A stretch of DNA of 64,000 bases from Parabacteroides sp. TM07-1AC (GTDB lineage: Bacteria > Bacteroidota > Bacteroidia > Bacteroidales > Tannerellaceae). The DNA lies in contig NZ_QUKD01000016.1 of assembly GCF_003480915.1 (NCBI RefSeq), forward strand, positions 1-64,000. The letters run 5' to 3'. Positions 1-7,716 of the stretch are shown here, piece by piece; within the stretch, counting starts at the first letter, position 1; each line of letters opens with the position of its first letter. Made by a program: the position numbers and the translations under genes. The notes under the pieces are model-generated. The model made no database searches and was not told where the DNA came from. It saw nothing but the letters and a program-made list of their open reading frames with translations.

Positions 1-69
1 AAAATCCGATATGCAAGAGCAGATACGGATGACTTGTATGAGTTATTCGAGAAGATAGCAATAGAATAA
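1..69 (+). CDS. C-terminal end of an unidentified protein (partial)
   Basis: The window opens in an open reading frame whose last 22 codons end in TAA at 67-69. The tail is acidic and probably helical, ending DLYELFEKIAIE. Too little is left to name a family. It runs in the same direction as the HU-like gene, 174 nt downstream. Only the C-terminus is visible, so function is unknown. Confidence 0.6.
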   Translation, partial: KIRYARADTDDLYELFEKIAIE

Positions 70-198
70 AGATGTTAAAAATTTAGATTTCTGAAAAGCA
101 ATGGGAGTGTAATGGTTGCTGGGCTGTTGACTCTTTGAAGTTGAAAATCATATTATACATGTAAACTCCTGTTGCTTTTTATCCTTTTTTTGCCGGTA

Positions 199-206
199 TA
201 TCTTTG
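199..206 (+). promoter_or_regulatory. Bacteroidota -7 element upstream of HU-like gene
   Basis: TATCTTTG matches the Bacteroidota -7 consensus TAnnTTTG. No good TTTG -33 box sits 19-21 nt upstream; the nearest is a TTG at 172-174. Transcription would begin near 213. This supports translation from ATG 244 rather than from the upstream in-frame codon at 172. Confidence 0.5.
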
Positions 207-243
207 TGCTGTACTTAATTATTCACTAAAAACATTTTTAATT

Positions 244-687
244 ATGGCACAAGGTTACAAATTGGTTCTGCGTCCGTCGGAACCGGGAAAGAAAGATTCT
301 CCGAAGTTGTATTATGCGGTATCGAAAAGTACCGGGTTTACAGACCTCAGACGTTTGTGCAAGTTGATCGCTGCAAGAAGTACGGTATCGAGTGCGGATG
401 TGAAAGCGGTACTGGATAATCTGAATTATATTCTGGATCTGGAATTGCAGGATGGTCGTATTGTTCAGTTGGGAGAATTCGGCAATTTCCGTATTACGGT
501 CGGGAGCGAGGGCATAGAAGATAAAAAGAAGTTCTCTGCAAGTATGATTCGTGCTCCGAAGATCGTATTTACTCCCGGATTTGACCTGCGTGAGACTAAA
601 AAGACAATGGGATATTCGCTGATTGTTCCGGAAGTGGAAAAGACTGATAATTCCGGTGGCGAGGATGACCGTCCTGTAATCGAGTAA
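244..687 (+). CDS. HU-family (Bacteroidota HU-like) DNA-binding protein
   Basis: A 147-residue protein resembling the HU-like DNA-binding proteins that are abundant in Bacteroidales and often sit at the border of mobile or surface-polysaccharide regions. Residues 30-110 carry the HU helical core (GFTDLRRLCKLIAARSTVS) followed by the beta arm with the GEFGNFRI motif. The C-terminus is acidic (EVEKTDNSGGEDDRP). ATG 244 is chosen because the codon at 172 lies upstream of the predicted -7 box. It leads a run with the three genes at 698-1810 (10 nt gap, then overlaps). A nucleoid-protein or regulatory role is family knowledge; its target is unknown. Confidence 0.8.
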   Translation: MAQGYKLVLRPSEPGKKDSPKLYYAVSKSTGFTDLRRLCKLIAARSTVSSADVKAVLDNLNYILDLELQDGRIVQLGEFGNFRITVGSEGIEDKKKFSASMIRAPKIVFTPGFDLRETKKTMGYSLIVPEVEKTDNSGGEDDRPVIE

Positions 688-697
688 AGCATTCGGA

Positions 698-904
698 ATG
701 AAAAAGATGAATGTACAATTGGTAATGGCCGTGCTGCTTTGTGCAGCCGGCATTACTTTGGTCTTTTCCGGTTTTTGGATTGCTCCGGCCGGAGAAATTC
801 ATAATAGCGTATTAGTGGCTTTCGGAGAGATCAGCACGTTTGCCGGAGCGTTGTTTGGTGTAGATTATTCATATAAAATCAAAAAAAACGAACATGGAAG
901 ATAA
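698..904 (+). CDS. Small two-TM membrane protein, holin-like
   Basis: 68 residues with two hydrophobic segments (about 7-28 and 36-55) joined by a short turn (PAGEIHNS). The C-terminus is charged and lysine-rich (YKIKKNEHGR). The size, two membrane spans and charged tail fit small holins. The following gene overlaps it by 11 nt and encodes a cytoplasmic-looking M15 peptidase, the usual holin-endolysin order. Holin activity is inferred from context and topology, not homology. A small conserved inner-membrane protein of other function is possible. ATG 707 is an alternative start. Confidence 0.6.
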   Translation: MKKMNVQLVMAVLLCAAGITLVFSGFWIAPAGEIHNSVLVAFGEISTFAGALFGVDYSYKIKKNEHGR

Positions 905-1373
905 AGAGTTCATATTTGAGTCTCCTTTGAGTGCACAACAACAGGCTTGGAGGACTAAGCATCCGGATTGGATCAGTGACCATTTTTATATGGGAGAGTT
1001 TATGTATAGTGCAGTGGCTGTAGAACGGGGATTGGAAAATACACCGACACCGGAGGCACGGAAGGCAATCCGGAATCTGGTTAAAAATTTATTAGAGCCG
1101 CTCCGTAGATATGCCGGTTGTTCTGAAGGCATGCATATTAGCAGCGGGTATCGTTGCGAGGAACTGAACCGTTTGGTGGGAGGTGTCAAAAATTCACAAC
1201 ATTTGACCGGTGAGGCTGTCGATATTTATACATTGGATAATTGCTATCTGTTTAATGCCTTGCAGAGAAGTGGGTTGAATTTCGATCAGGTGATTTATTA
1301 TCGTCGCCGTAATTTCATCCATTTGTCTTTGAAGTTAAAGGGAAAGAACCGTCGTCAAGTGATAATCAAATGA
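894..1373 (+). CDS. M15-family peptidase (D-Ala-D-Ala carboxypeptidase / endolysin-like)
   Basis: 159 residues of the peptidase M15 type (Peptidase_M15_3-like), zinc enzymes that cleave peptide bonds in peptidoglycan stems. SGYR at 84-87 precedes SQHLTGEAVDI, which supplies His103 and Asp110. His143 in FIHLSL is the likely third zinc ligand. No signal peptide is present, so the enzyme would need a holin or another route to reach the wall, as endolysins do. It overlaps the upstream two-TM gene by 11 nt and the next lipoprotein gene by 4 nt (ATGA), implying translational coupling. The family call is firm; its use (phage remnant, domesticated lysis or remodelling) is open. Confidence 0.85.
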   Translation: MEDKEFIFESPLSAQQQAWRTKHPDWISDHFYMGEFMYSAVAVERGLENTPTPEARKAIRNLVKNLLEPLRRYAGCSEGMHISSGYRCEELNRLVGGVKNSQHLTGEAVDIYTLDNCYLFNALQRSGLNFDQVIYYRRRNFIHLSLKLKGKNRRQVIIK

Positions 1374-1810
1374 GAACCGTTCTTTATTTGTTTTTGGCAA
1401 TGGCAGGATTATCCGGCTGTGTTACACGTAATTCCGGAAGCAAGGAACAGTTTTCTGCGTATAAGGATTCAATGACGTATACCCGGTTGGATACATCCTG
1501 TTTGCATTATAATCGACAGACCCGGTTACGGGGAACCTCCCGGTTGAAAGAGATTTCTTTTTCTTTACCGGATAGTTCGGGGAAACAGCATGTGGAGCGT
1601 GTTGTGTATGCTACGGAAGAATGGAATGTGGCAGATTCGGCAGAAATACTTTCTGCGGGACTGGCTACGACAAAAAAGCAAGTCATGAATACCGGTGTAT
1701 CAACAGAAAAAACGATTACAAAATATGAATCGAGGTATACAGGTAAATGGATGTTGGTTTTGCTTTTGTTGCCTTTCGTTTACTGGTTATGGAGAAAGTG
1801 GAGTGATTAA
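1370..1810 (+). CDS. Lipoprotein with C-terminal membrane anchor, u-spanin-like architecture
   Basis: 146 residues. The N-terminus is a lipoprotein signal with lipobox LSGC (Cys17). The middle, about 100 residues, is polar. Residues 127-141 (WMLVLLLLPFVYWLW) form one membrane span followed by a basic end (RKW). A lipid anchor at one end and an inner-membrane span at the other is the topology of unimolecular phage spanins, which join inner and outer membranes during lysis. Its start overlaps the M15 peptidase stop (ATGA), as in phage lysis cassettes. I recognise no sequence family; the spanin reading rests on topology and position. Confidence 0.6.
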   Translation: MRTVLYLFLAMAGLSGCVTRNSGSKEQFSAYKDSMTYTRLDTSCLHYNRQTRLRGTSRLKEISFSLPDSSGKQHVERVVYATEEWNVADSAEILSAGLATTKKQVMNTGVSTEKTITKYESRYTGKWMLVLLLLPFVYWLWRKWSD

Positions 1811-1910
1811 GTGATTTTTATTCTTTAATTTACGAAATGTTCGGAATAATATGTATCTTTCGAGATATTTGAGTGGCTAGTATAATATTAACCTTATGAA
1901 ATAAAATGCC

Positions 1911-3089
1911 ATGAAGAAGAAAAACGTAATCTTATTGCTCATACTTTTCTTAGTGAGCAGTCAAATTGTAAGTCCGCAATCAAAGACTGGGGATTTGCCG
2001 GTGTTCGATTTTTCAAAAGACTATCCCCAAAAGAAATTACGTCTTCAGGATATGGCTGATATCGAATATGTGCCGTTGGAGACAACGGATGATATTTTAT
2101 TGGGCGGGTCGTCGGTACTCTCGGCTGTGACTGATAAATATATTCTTGTACATGAAGTTCGCTTGGGGGATATATTTGTTTTCGATCGTAAAACGGGGAA
2201 GCTCTATTCTCATTTTAACCATAAAGGGCAAGGTGGTATGGAATATAGCTGGATTAAGAATGGTACGATTTTAGATGAGCAGAAAGAAGAAATTTATGTA
2301 TGCTCTCAATTTATTCAAGTTTATTCGTTAAAAGGTGAGTATAAACGAACTTTGAAAATAAATGGTTTTGAGAATGATATGAAGATTCTGAATTTTAATG
2401 ATGAATCTATACTGATATATGATGATGTGGTTATAGAACCTGGTCGTGAAAATAGAACAAAAAAAGATCCATATAGATTAGTTTCAAAAAAAGATGGTAG
2501 TTTGATTTCCGTATTAGGTCTTTATTTTCCAAAAAGATATTCAAACAAAATTTCTCAACAATTAGAGGGAAATATGTGGAGACCTTTGCAGATTTATTAT
2601 TCTCATAACATACATTACGGTTCAGATATAGTGATAATGGATATATCTTCCGATACGCTCTACCATTTGTCTCCCGATAAGGGACTAATTCCTTATCTGA
2701 CTCGTACACCTTCTATTCATGCTACTGAACCACGAAAAATATGGATTCCAGTTTTGACTACTGACAAATTTATGCTGTTAGGTACATTTGTTTTGGATTT
2801 TAATTCATCAGGAGGAAAAATTCCGGTATTTATGTACGATTTTAAAACAGCTGAGGTAAATAAGGTTTCTATTTTAGATACTGAATTTGACACAAGGGCT
2901 TGGAGTTCGGGACGATGGGAGCCTGGAGGAGATCCTGCGATTGCTAAAAATATGTGTGCTGAATTTATAGATGTATCCTCAATGCTAAGTGCTTATAACG
3001 GAAAACGTCTGGCTGGAAATGGCATGAAGATAGCAAAAAATCTTGTCGAGGATGATAATCCGGTGGTCAGGATAATCAAATTCAAGTAA
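1911..3089 (+). CDS. Six-bladed beta-propeller protein (DUF5128-like), exported
   Basis: 392 residues with an N-terminal signal peptide (cut near residue 22, after SPQ or earlier). The body resembles the Bacteroidales '6-bladed beta-propeller' family (DUF5128): a DLPVFDF start, the IEYVPLETT strand, and KGQGGMEY where the family usually has KGQGPGEY. It is a paralogue of the lipoprotein at 5770-6891; both also end in a DDNPV motif followed by a short hydrophobic strand. No catalytic residues are assignable. These proteins are thought to be periplasmic or surface binding scaffolds, but a specific role is unknown. A weak -7-like TATCTTTC lies at 1854-1861. Confidence 0.75.
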   Translation: MKKKNVILLLILFLVSSQIVSPQSKTGDLPVFDFSKDYPQKKLRLQDMADIEYVPLETTDDILLGGSSVLSAVTDKYILVHEVRLGDIFVFDRKTGKLYSHFNHKGQGGMEYSWIKNGTILDEQKEEIYVCSQFIQVYSLKGEYKRTLKINGFENDMKILNFNDESILIYDDVVIEPGRENRTKKDPYRLVSKKDGSLISVLGLYFPKRYSNKISQQLEGNMWRPLQIYYSHNIHYGSDIVIMDISSDTLYHLSPDKGLIPYLTRTPSIHATEPRKIWIPVLTTDKFMLLGTFVLDFNSSGGKIPVFMYDFKTAEVNKVSILDTEFDTRAWSSGRWEPGGDPAIAKNMCAEFIDVSSMLSAYNGKRLAGNGMKIAKNLVEDDNPVVRIIKFK

Positions 3090-3142
3090 TAAATAGCATG
3101 TATGATGAATCACTTTCTCCGATAATTTTACATTTGTTTTCA

Positions 3143-3150
3143 GGGGGGGG
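3143..3150 (+). repeat. Homopolymeric G8 tract
   Basis: Eight consecutive G residues in the non-coding gap between the first propeller gene and the DUF3791 gene, about 50 nt upstream of the TATATTTG box at 3201 and 86 nt upstream of ATG 3236. Poly-G runs of this length can slip during replication. No reading frame crosses it, so any effect would be on transcription. Confidence 0.7.
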
Positions 3151-3200
3151 CTATTGCTGGAAAAAACGGTAAGATTATTATTGGATATGATTCTTTTCCT

Positions 3201-3208
3201 TATATTTG
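3201..3208 (+). promoter_or_regulatory. -7 element for DUF3791/DUF3990 cassette
   Basis: TATATTTG matches TAnnTTTG. There is no clear TTTG box at 19-21 nt; an ATTG lies at 3180-3183 with 17 nt spacing. A start site near 3215 would leave about 20 nt of leader to ATG 3236. Confidence 0.4.
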
Positions 3209-3235
3209 TCCTTATCATCTCAAAAGGTAAAAGAC

Positions 3236-3466
3236 ATGACGCTGGAAGAAAAGAAAATGGAATTTGCCGTGTTTTGTATTGAAAATGTGGCGGCTCAATT
3301 GAATGAATTGCCGGAAGATATATATGAAAGACTCAGTAAGCAGGGACTTATCGATGAATTGATTTTTGATTGTTATGATGCGCTTCATACTCAAAGCAAA
3401 CTGCATATTGTAGAAGATGTCATTACAGCTTTGAATAATCGGGAGAAAGGAGGGACGGTTGTATGA
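3236..3466 (+). CDS. DUF3791-family small protein (cassette gene 1)
   Basis: 76 residues. The core EFAVFCIENVAAQLN ... YDALHTQSKLHIVEDV matches the DUF3791 pattern (FCIE, then LHTQ, then IVEDI), a small helical family usually found beside DUF3990. ATG 3236 is preferred because the predicted promoter lies at 3201 and a weak AAAAGG precedes it. The stop overlaps the next start by 4 nt (ATGA). DUF3791 has no established function. Its pairing with a probable ADP-ribosyltransferase suggests a partner or antidote role (inference). Confidence 0.75.
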   Translation: MTLEEKKMEFAVFCIENVAAQLNELPEDIYERLSKQGLIDELIFDCYDALHTQSKLHIVEDVITALNNREKGGTVV

Positions 3467-3978
3467 AAGTGTATCATGGTTCTACGTTCTGTGTGGATCT
3501 TCCTTTAGCTAGTGTTTGTCGGGATAATCTGGATTTTGGAAAGGGCTTTTATGTGACTGACTTGAAAGAACAGGCTGTTAGTTGGGCTTTGAGGATCGCA
3601 GCTATTACCAAGATGGTTCCTTATCTTAATGTGTATGAGATGGATATGGAATTGGTACGTAATAACTATCAGGTGCTGACTTTCGATAGTTATAATGATG
3701 ATTGGTTGGATTTTGTAATCTCTTGTCGTCGGGGTATACCTGTGTGGAGAGATTATGATGTCGTAGAAGGTGGTATAGCGAATGACCGTGTGTTCAATAC
3801 CGTTGAATTATATTTTTCAAACCTTATAGGAAAAGAAGAAGCCTTAAAACGTTTGAGTTTTGAATATCCGAACAGGCAGTTGTGCTTGATTAATCAAGAG
3901 ATGATAGATAATAATCTCAAATTTGTTGAATTTGTAAATTTAAGTGAGAAAGGAGGTCTGTATGTCTCAGGCAAATGA
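3463..3978 (+). CDS. DUF3990-family protein, putative ADP-ribosyltransferase fold
   Basis: 171 residues of the DUF3990 type, which I place in the ADP-ribosyltransferase superfamily from family knowledge. Motif I is YHGS (Tyr4-Ser7, with the NAD-binding His5). Motif II is DFGKGFYVT (24-32, Tyr30). A conserved DYDVVEGGIANDR block lies at 97-109. The third catalytic position cannot be assigned by eye. A strong Shine-Dalgarno (AAAGGAGGG, 8-9 nt upstream) precedes the start. It is flanked by two small helical proteins in overlapping frames, which looks like a toxin with its partners. Enzyme activity, target and toxicity are all untested. Confidence 0.75.
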   Translation: MKVYHGSTFCVDLPLASVCRDNLDFGKGFYVTDLKEQAVSWALRIAAITKMVPYLNVYEMDMELVRNNYQVLTFDSYNDDWLDFVISCRRGIPVWRDYDVVEGGIANDRVFNTVELYFSNLIGKEEALKRLSFEYPNRQLCLINQEMIDNNLKFVEFVNLSEKGGLYVSGK

Positions 3979-4183
3979 AATATTGCTTCAAATGAAGTAT
4001 GCTCGTATTATTATGGGATTCTCGAAACGGCTGGAGATTGACAGTCGCCGTGGCTTACGTCTTTTTTATCAATCTGATTTGTATAAGGTTTTACGTCAAA
4101 AAATAGGTGATATTCATTGTCTTGGCGATAACTATTTAATTGATGAGTTAATCATTGAATATGCTCGTAAACAAGGTGCTTGA
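3962..4183 (+). CDS. Second small DUF3791-like protein (cassette gene 3)
   Basis: 73 residues starting MSQANEILLQMKYARIIMGF and ending LIIEYARKQGA. It is predicted all-helical and resembles the small proteins that follow DUF3990 genes; it has weak similarity in layout to the first DUF3791 protein (DIHCLGDNYLIDELI versus ALHTQSKLHIVEDV). ATG 3962 is chosen because a near-perfect AAAGGAGG lies 6 nt upstream inside the end of the DUF3990 gene. It overlaps that gene by 17 nt in another frame, so the three genes are probably made together. Function unknown. Confidence 0.65.
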   Translation: MSQANEILLQMKYARIIMGFSKRLEIDSRRGLRLFYQSDLYKVLRQKIGDIHCLGDNYLIDELIIEYARKQGA

Positions 4184-4243
4184 TGAAAATAAGTTTGATC
4201 ATCTGTGCCATTAAATAAATTGTTAACCTGTAAAATGAGTATC

Positions 4244-5749
4244 ATGAAAATAAACAAAGGTCTGTTGGTATTGAGTCTGCTATTACTCTCGGTCGGGAAA
4301 TTATCGGCTGAAGATTTTGGTTATGAACTGAAAGATGGTACGCTGACCATTTTGATGTATGGAGGTTTTGACGACTGGAAAAAGGCTGGTATCCATGATA
4401 AGAGTTCTGTTACTAAGATAGTGATAGATGAGGGAGTTCCTATTGTTCCGAATCAAGTGTTTAAAGATATGAGGCATGTGAAATCCGTAACAATTCCATC
4501 GTCTGTGACTTCGATCGGGACAGGAGCCTTTTTTGAATGTACGAATTTGTCATCCATCACATTTGAAGAGAATTCCAATTTGAAGTTTATCGGAGGATAT
4601 GCTTTCTATCAGACAGACTTGACTTCGATCAGTGTTCCGGCTTCCGTGGAAAGGATTGGAAAAGCTGCTTTTAGAGAGTGTCCGAATTTGTCGTCGGTGA
4701 AATTTGCATCTAAGCCGCGTTTGAAGACGGTCGGAGAATGGGCTTTCTACGAAACAGATCTCAAAGAGATTGTTATCCCGATGTCGGTGACGACTATAGG
4801 GAAAGCTGCCTTTGAGGGATGCAGAAGGCTGACTTCTGTTGCTTTTCACGAAAATATCAGGTTGGAAAAGATAGGGGCAGGTGCCTTCTCCAGAACATCC
4901 ATTACTTCTGTAAATATTCCTTCTTCTGTGACGGCTATCGGTGAGGGGGCTTTTAGGCTCTGCAGAAGACTGTCGTTGGTCACTTTTGGAGGTTCGAACC
5001 TGAAGACAATTGGTGAACAGGCTTTTTCAAGGACGGCTCTGACTTCTTTTTCTATACCGCCTTCAGTGACTACGATTGGGGTGGGAGCTTTCGCAAAAAC
5101 TCCTTTGGAGTGGGTAGAGGTTCCTTCTTCAGTGACGAAAATTGAAGGTGCTGCCTTTACGGATTGTAAAAAGTTATCTTCTGTTACGTTTGTCGGAAAA
5201 TCGGAATTGGAGAAGATTGGGGCTGCCGGATTTTACGGGACAGCTTTGAAGTCGGTAGAAATTCCTTTTTCGGTGAAAACGATCGGAGCCGGTTCTTTTT
5301 CTCACTCGGCTCTTCAGTCGGTAACTATTCCTGCTTCTGTTACAAACATAGAGCGGGCCGCTTTTTCTCAAACTTCCCTGGCATCTGTTATCATACCGTC
5401 GTCTGTAAGGACGATAGGGAAAGAAGCGTTCCATAGTTGTTCTAAACTGACAGATGTTACTTTTTTGCCATCGAAAGCGCCGGATGGTTTTGAAGAGAAT
5501 GTATTTGGCGCGTGTTTCTCTTTGGAGACAATTTATGTACCGGAAGGAAGTATGGGTTATTCAGGAGGACAATGGGCTAAATATGAGGATATTATCAAAC
5601 GTAAAGCTACACTCATTTCGTCCGGTTCGTTAACGGCTTTATATAATTTGTTTTCTGTAGGCGGAATGGGAAGTTGGAGTACCTTTAATCCTATGTTCTA
5701 TGCTCTGTTTTTGATCATGTACGTGCTGAAGAAAATGTTTTTGGGTTAA
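4244..5749 (+). CDS. BspA-type leucine-rich repeat (LRR_5) surface protein
   Basis: 501 residues. A signal peptide (MKINKGLLVLSLLLLSVGKLSA) is followed by about a dozen 23-residue repeats of the BspA/LRR_5 type. The recurring core is IPSSVTxIGxxAF, alternating with a shorter LKxIGxxAFxxTxL half, roughly between residues 80 and 430. Such proteins are exported and often mediate adhesion or protein binding. After the repeats come a capping segment and an unusual hydrophobic C-terminal tail (MFYALFLIMYVLKKMFLG) that may anchor it in a membrane. ATG 4244 starts the signal peptide; ATG 4235 and GTG 4205 are less likely. It lies 20 nt before the second propeller gene, so they may be co-transcribed. 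Confidence 0.85.
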   Translation: MKINKGLLVLSLLLLSVGKLSAEDFGYELKDGTLTILMYGGFDDWKKAGIHDKSSVTKIVIDEGVPIVPNQVFKDMRHVKSVTIPSSVTSIGTGAFFECTNLSSITFEENSNLKFIGGYAFYQTDLTSISVPASVERIGKAAFRECPNLSSVKFASKPRLKTVGEWAFYETDLKEIVIPMSVTTIGKAAFEGCRRLTSVAFHENIRLEKIGAGAFSRTSITSVNIPSSVTAIGEGAFRLCRRLSLVTFGGSNLKTIGEQAFSRTALTSFSIPPSVTTIGVGAFAKTPLEWVEVPSSVTKIEGAAFTDCKKLSSVTFVGKSELEKIGAAGFYGTALKSVEIPFSVKTIGAGSFSHSALQSVTIPASVTNIERAAFSQTSLASVIIPSSVRTIGKEAFHSCSKLTDVTFLPSKAPDGFEENVFGACFSLETIYVPEGSMGYSGGQWAKYEDIIKRKATLISSGSLTALYNLFSVGGMGSWSTFNPMFYALFLIMYVLKKMFLG

Positions 5750-5769
5750 TTAGGATAAAAGAAGTAGTT

Positions 5770-6891
5770 ATGAAAAGAAGTAGTTTGGCTTTCTTACTGA
5801 TTATCTTGTTTGTTATTGTCGGATGTAAAAAAGGTTCGGACGATAGAAAAGATTCTCTTCCTGTTTTTGATATGGAAGCTGTTATCGGCAGACAGATCCC
5901 CGATACGTTTACATGGAATGGCGTAGCTAAAAAGATTGACTATGTCCCTTTATCTACATCATCGGATGCCCTGTTTGGGGCGGCCCAACTAGTGCATATT
6001 GATAACGATTTTTACTGTATGATAGACCCAAAAACGAGTTCTGTTTTTTATTCAGATAAAACTGGAAAGATTATTCATTCGTTTTCGAGGAAAGGGCAAG
6101 GTCCGGGTGAGTATGCATGGCTCACGTATGTATCTATGAATCCGAAAGACTCGACTATCAGTGTCTTTGATCAAAAGAGCGGGAAATATATTATTTATGA
6201 TTTGATGGGTAATTTCATAAAAGAAACTTTTTTAAAAGAGAAAGGGTTGAATACAGTTCATTTGATATCAGATAATTTTGCTGTAGCAAAAGGGCTGGAT
6301 GCTGGTGGTTATAAACTCTGTGTAACTGATAAAGACCTGAACATCCGGAAGAATTTGTTCCCTATGGATACTACTCTTACGGAAATGGAACGTTTTTGTA
6401 TGATATGGCAATTAAATTATAGTAAAAACCGGGATATGTTTATTGCAAATTTTGCCAATGAAGATACTGTTTTTGCAGTAACGGCAAAAGGAGCACTGCC
6501 CGTTTGTGTTTTAAAGAAAGGAAAATATGCTCTTCCGGAAGAGGAAGCAAAGAAACCTATGGATATAATTTCTACCCCTTATATTCGTTCGATGTGGCTG
6601 TCTACTGTATCTGATTACTATTTGATAACTTACCTGTTTGAGAATCAGTATTATGACGAGATATGGAATGGACGGGATAATAAAATAATATCACGTTTGT
6701 CATGTGAAAACGGAGAATGGGGTTTTCCTCTTTGTCTGCCATCTGGAAAAAAAGTATTGCTTAATACAAGGCTTTTGTATGTCAATGGCAATATGGTCGC
6801 TTCATTTATCGATGCAGCAACGGCTGTAGAAGGTGGCGTCGAGGGAGTGGAAGAGGATGATAATCCAGTCTTGGTGGTGATGGAATTGTAA
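5770..6891 (+). CDS. Six-bladed beta-propeller lipoprotein (DUF5128-like)
   Basis: 373 residues. The lipoprotein signal ends at IVGC (Cys19), so the mature protein is lipid-anchored. The body has the DUF5128 hallmarks: SLPVFDM, KIDYVPLSTS, the RKGQGPGEYAWL signature and repeated propeller strands. It is a paralogue of the protein at 1911-3089 but carries the consensus GPGEY motif and a lipid anchor where the first has neither. Both end in a DDNPV motif. Function of the family is unknown; ligand binding at the cell surface or in the periplasm is the usual guess. Confidence 0.8.
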   Translation: MKRSSLAFLLIILFVIVGCKKGSDDRKDSLPVFDMEAVIGRQIPDTFTWNGVAKKIDYVPLSTSSDALFGAAQLVHIDNDFYCMIDPKTSSVFYSDKTGKIIHSFSRKGQGPGEYAWLTYVSMNPKDSTISVFDQKSGKYIIYDLMGNFIKETFLKEKGLNTVHLISDNFAVAKGLDAGGYKLCVTDKDLNIRKNLFPMDTTLTEMERFCMIWQLNYSKNRDMFIANFANEDTVFAVTAKGALPVCVLKKGKYALPEEEAKKPMDIISTPYIRSMWLSTVSDYYLITYLFENQYYDEIWNGRDNKIISRLSCENGEWGFPLCLPSGKKVLLNTRLLYVNGNMVASFIDAATAVEGGVEGVEEDDNPVLVVMEL

Positions 6892-6905
6892 GAAATGATA
6901 ATAGT

Positions 6906-6937
6906 CTTGTGGAAAACTAATTAATTGCGTTTCTTTG
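6906..6937 (+). promoter_or_regulatory. Probable promoter of lptB
   Basis: CTTG at 6906-6909, 20 nt spacer, then TTTCTTTG at 6930-6937, close to TTTG/TAnnTTTG with one mismatch in each box. It sits about 20 nt before the ATG at 6958, leaving a very short leader. Confidence 0.45.
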
Positions 6938-6957
6938 TACCCGTAAATTAGTAGGAT

Positions 6958-7710
6958 ATGGCAGACGAACAACAGATGGTACTCCGGACGGAGGACCTGG
7001 TGAAGAAATATAGAACGCGTACGGTAGTGAACCATGTTTCCATTAATGTGAAACAAGGGGAGATTGTTGGATTACTCGGTCCGAATGGGGCGGGAAAGAC
7101 GACTACATTCTATATGACTGTGGGGCTGGTTACTCCTAATGAGGGGAAGATATTCCTGAATGATATGGAAATCACGAAGTTCCCCGTTTATAAACGTGCC
7201 CGTAACGGGATTGGTTATCTGGCACAGGAAGCTTCTATTTTCCGTAAGATGACAGTGGAAGATAATATCCGTTCCGTGCTGGAAATGACGGAGACGACTG
7301 CAGAATATCAAAAGGAAAAGCTGGAAAGCCTGATCGCTGAGTTTGGTTTGAACAAGGTCCGGAAGAACCTCGGTGACCAGTTATCGGGTGGTGAACGCCG
7401 TCGTGCCGAGATTGCCCGCTGTCTGGCGATCGACCCTAAATTCATCATGCTGGATGAGCCGTTTGCCGGTGTCGACCCGATTGCCGTGCAGGATATCCAA
7501 ACCATCGTTGCTAAATTAAAACATAAAAATATCGGTATCCTGATTACTGACCATAATGTGTACGAGACGTTGAGTATCTGTGACCGTGCCTATTTGTTGT
7601 TCGAGGGTAAAGTCCTTTTCCAGGGAACGGCAGAGCAGCTGGCAGAGAATGAAATCGTCCGTGAAAAGTATTTGGGTAAAGACTTCGTGCTACGGAAGAA
7701 AGATTTGTAA
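6958..7710 (+). CDS. lptB: LPS export ABC transporter ATP-binding protein LptB
   Basis: 250 residues of an ABC ATPase with all motifs: Walker [10 protein letters not shown] (41-49), Q-loop AQE near 89-91, signature LSGGE (142-146), Walker B FIMLDE (162-167) and H-loop His199 (ITDHN). Length and the sequence around [13 protein letters not shown] are typical of LptB, which powers extraction of lipopolysaccharide from the inner membrane with LptF/G and LptC. The other Lpt genes are not adjacent, but an OstA/LptA-like gene lies at 20639-22273. It is transcribed alone, convergent with the CPBP gene. Confidence 0.92.
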   Translation: MADEQQMVLRTEDLVKKYRTRTVVNHVSINVKQGEIVGLLGPNGAGKTTTFYMTVGLVTPNEGKIFLNDMEITKFPVYKRARNGIGYLAQEASIFRKMTVEDNIRSVLEMTETTAEYQKEKLESLIAEFGLNKVRKNLGDQLSGGERRRAEIARCLAIDPKFIMLDEPFAGVDPIAVQDIQTIVAKLKHKNIGILITDHNVYETLSICDRAYLLFEGKVLFQGTAEQLAENEIVREKYLGKDFVLRKKDL

Positions 7711-7716
7711 TAATAT

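Noticed and set aside
172..243. Upstream in-frame extension of the HU-like gene to codon 172
   Set aside because: The predicted -7 box lies at 199-206, inside it, and the extra residues are hydrophobic and unlike HU proteins.
4400..5450. Regular DNA repeats that could be mistaken for a CRISPR or minisatellite
   Set aside because: They are in frame and encode the LRR_5 repeats; no identical spacer-repeat pattern.
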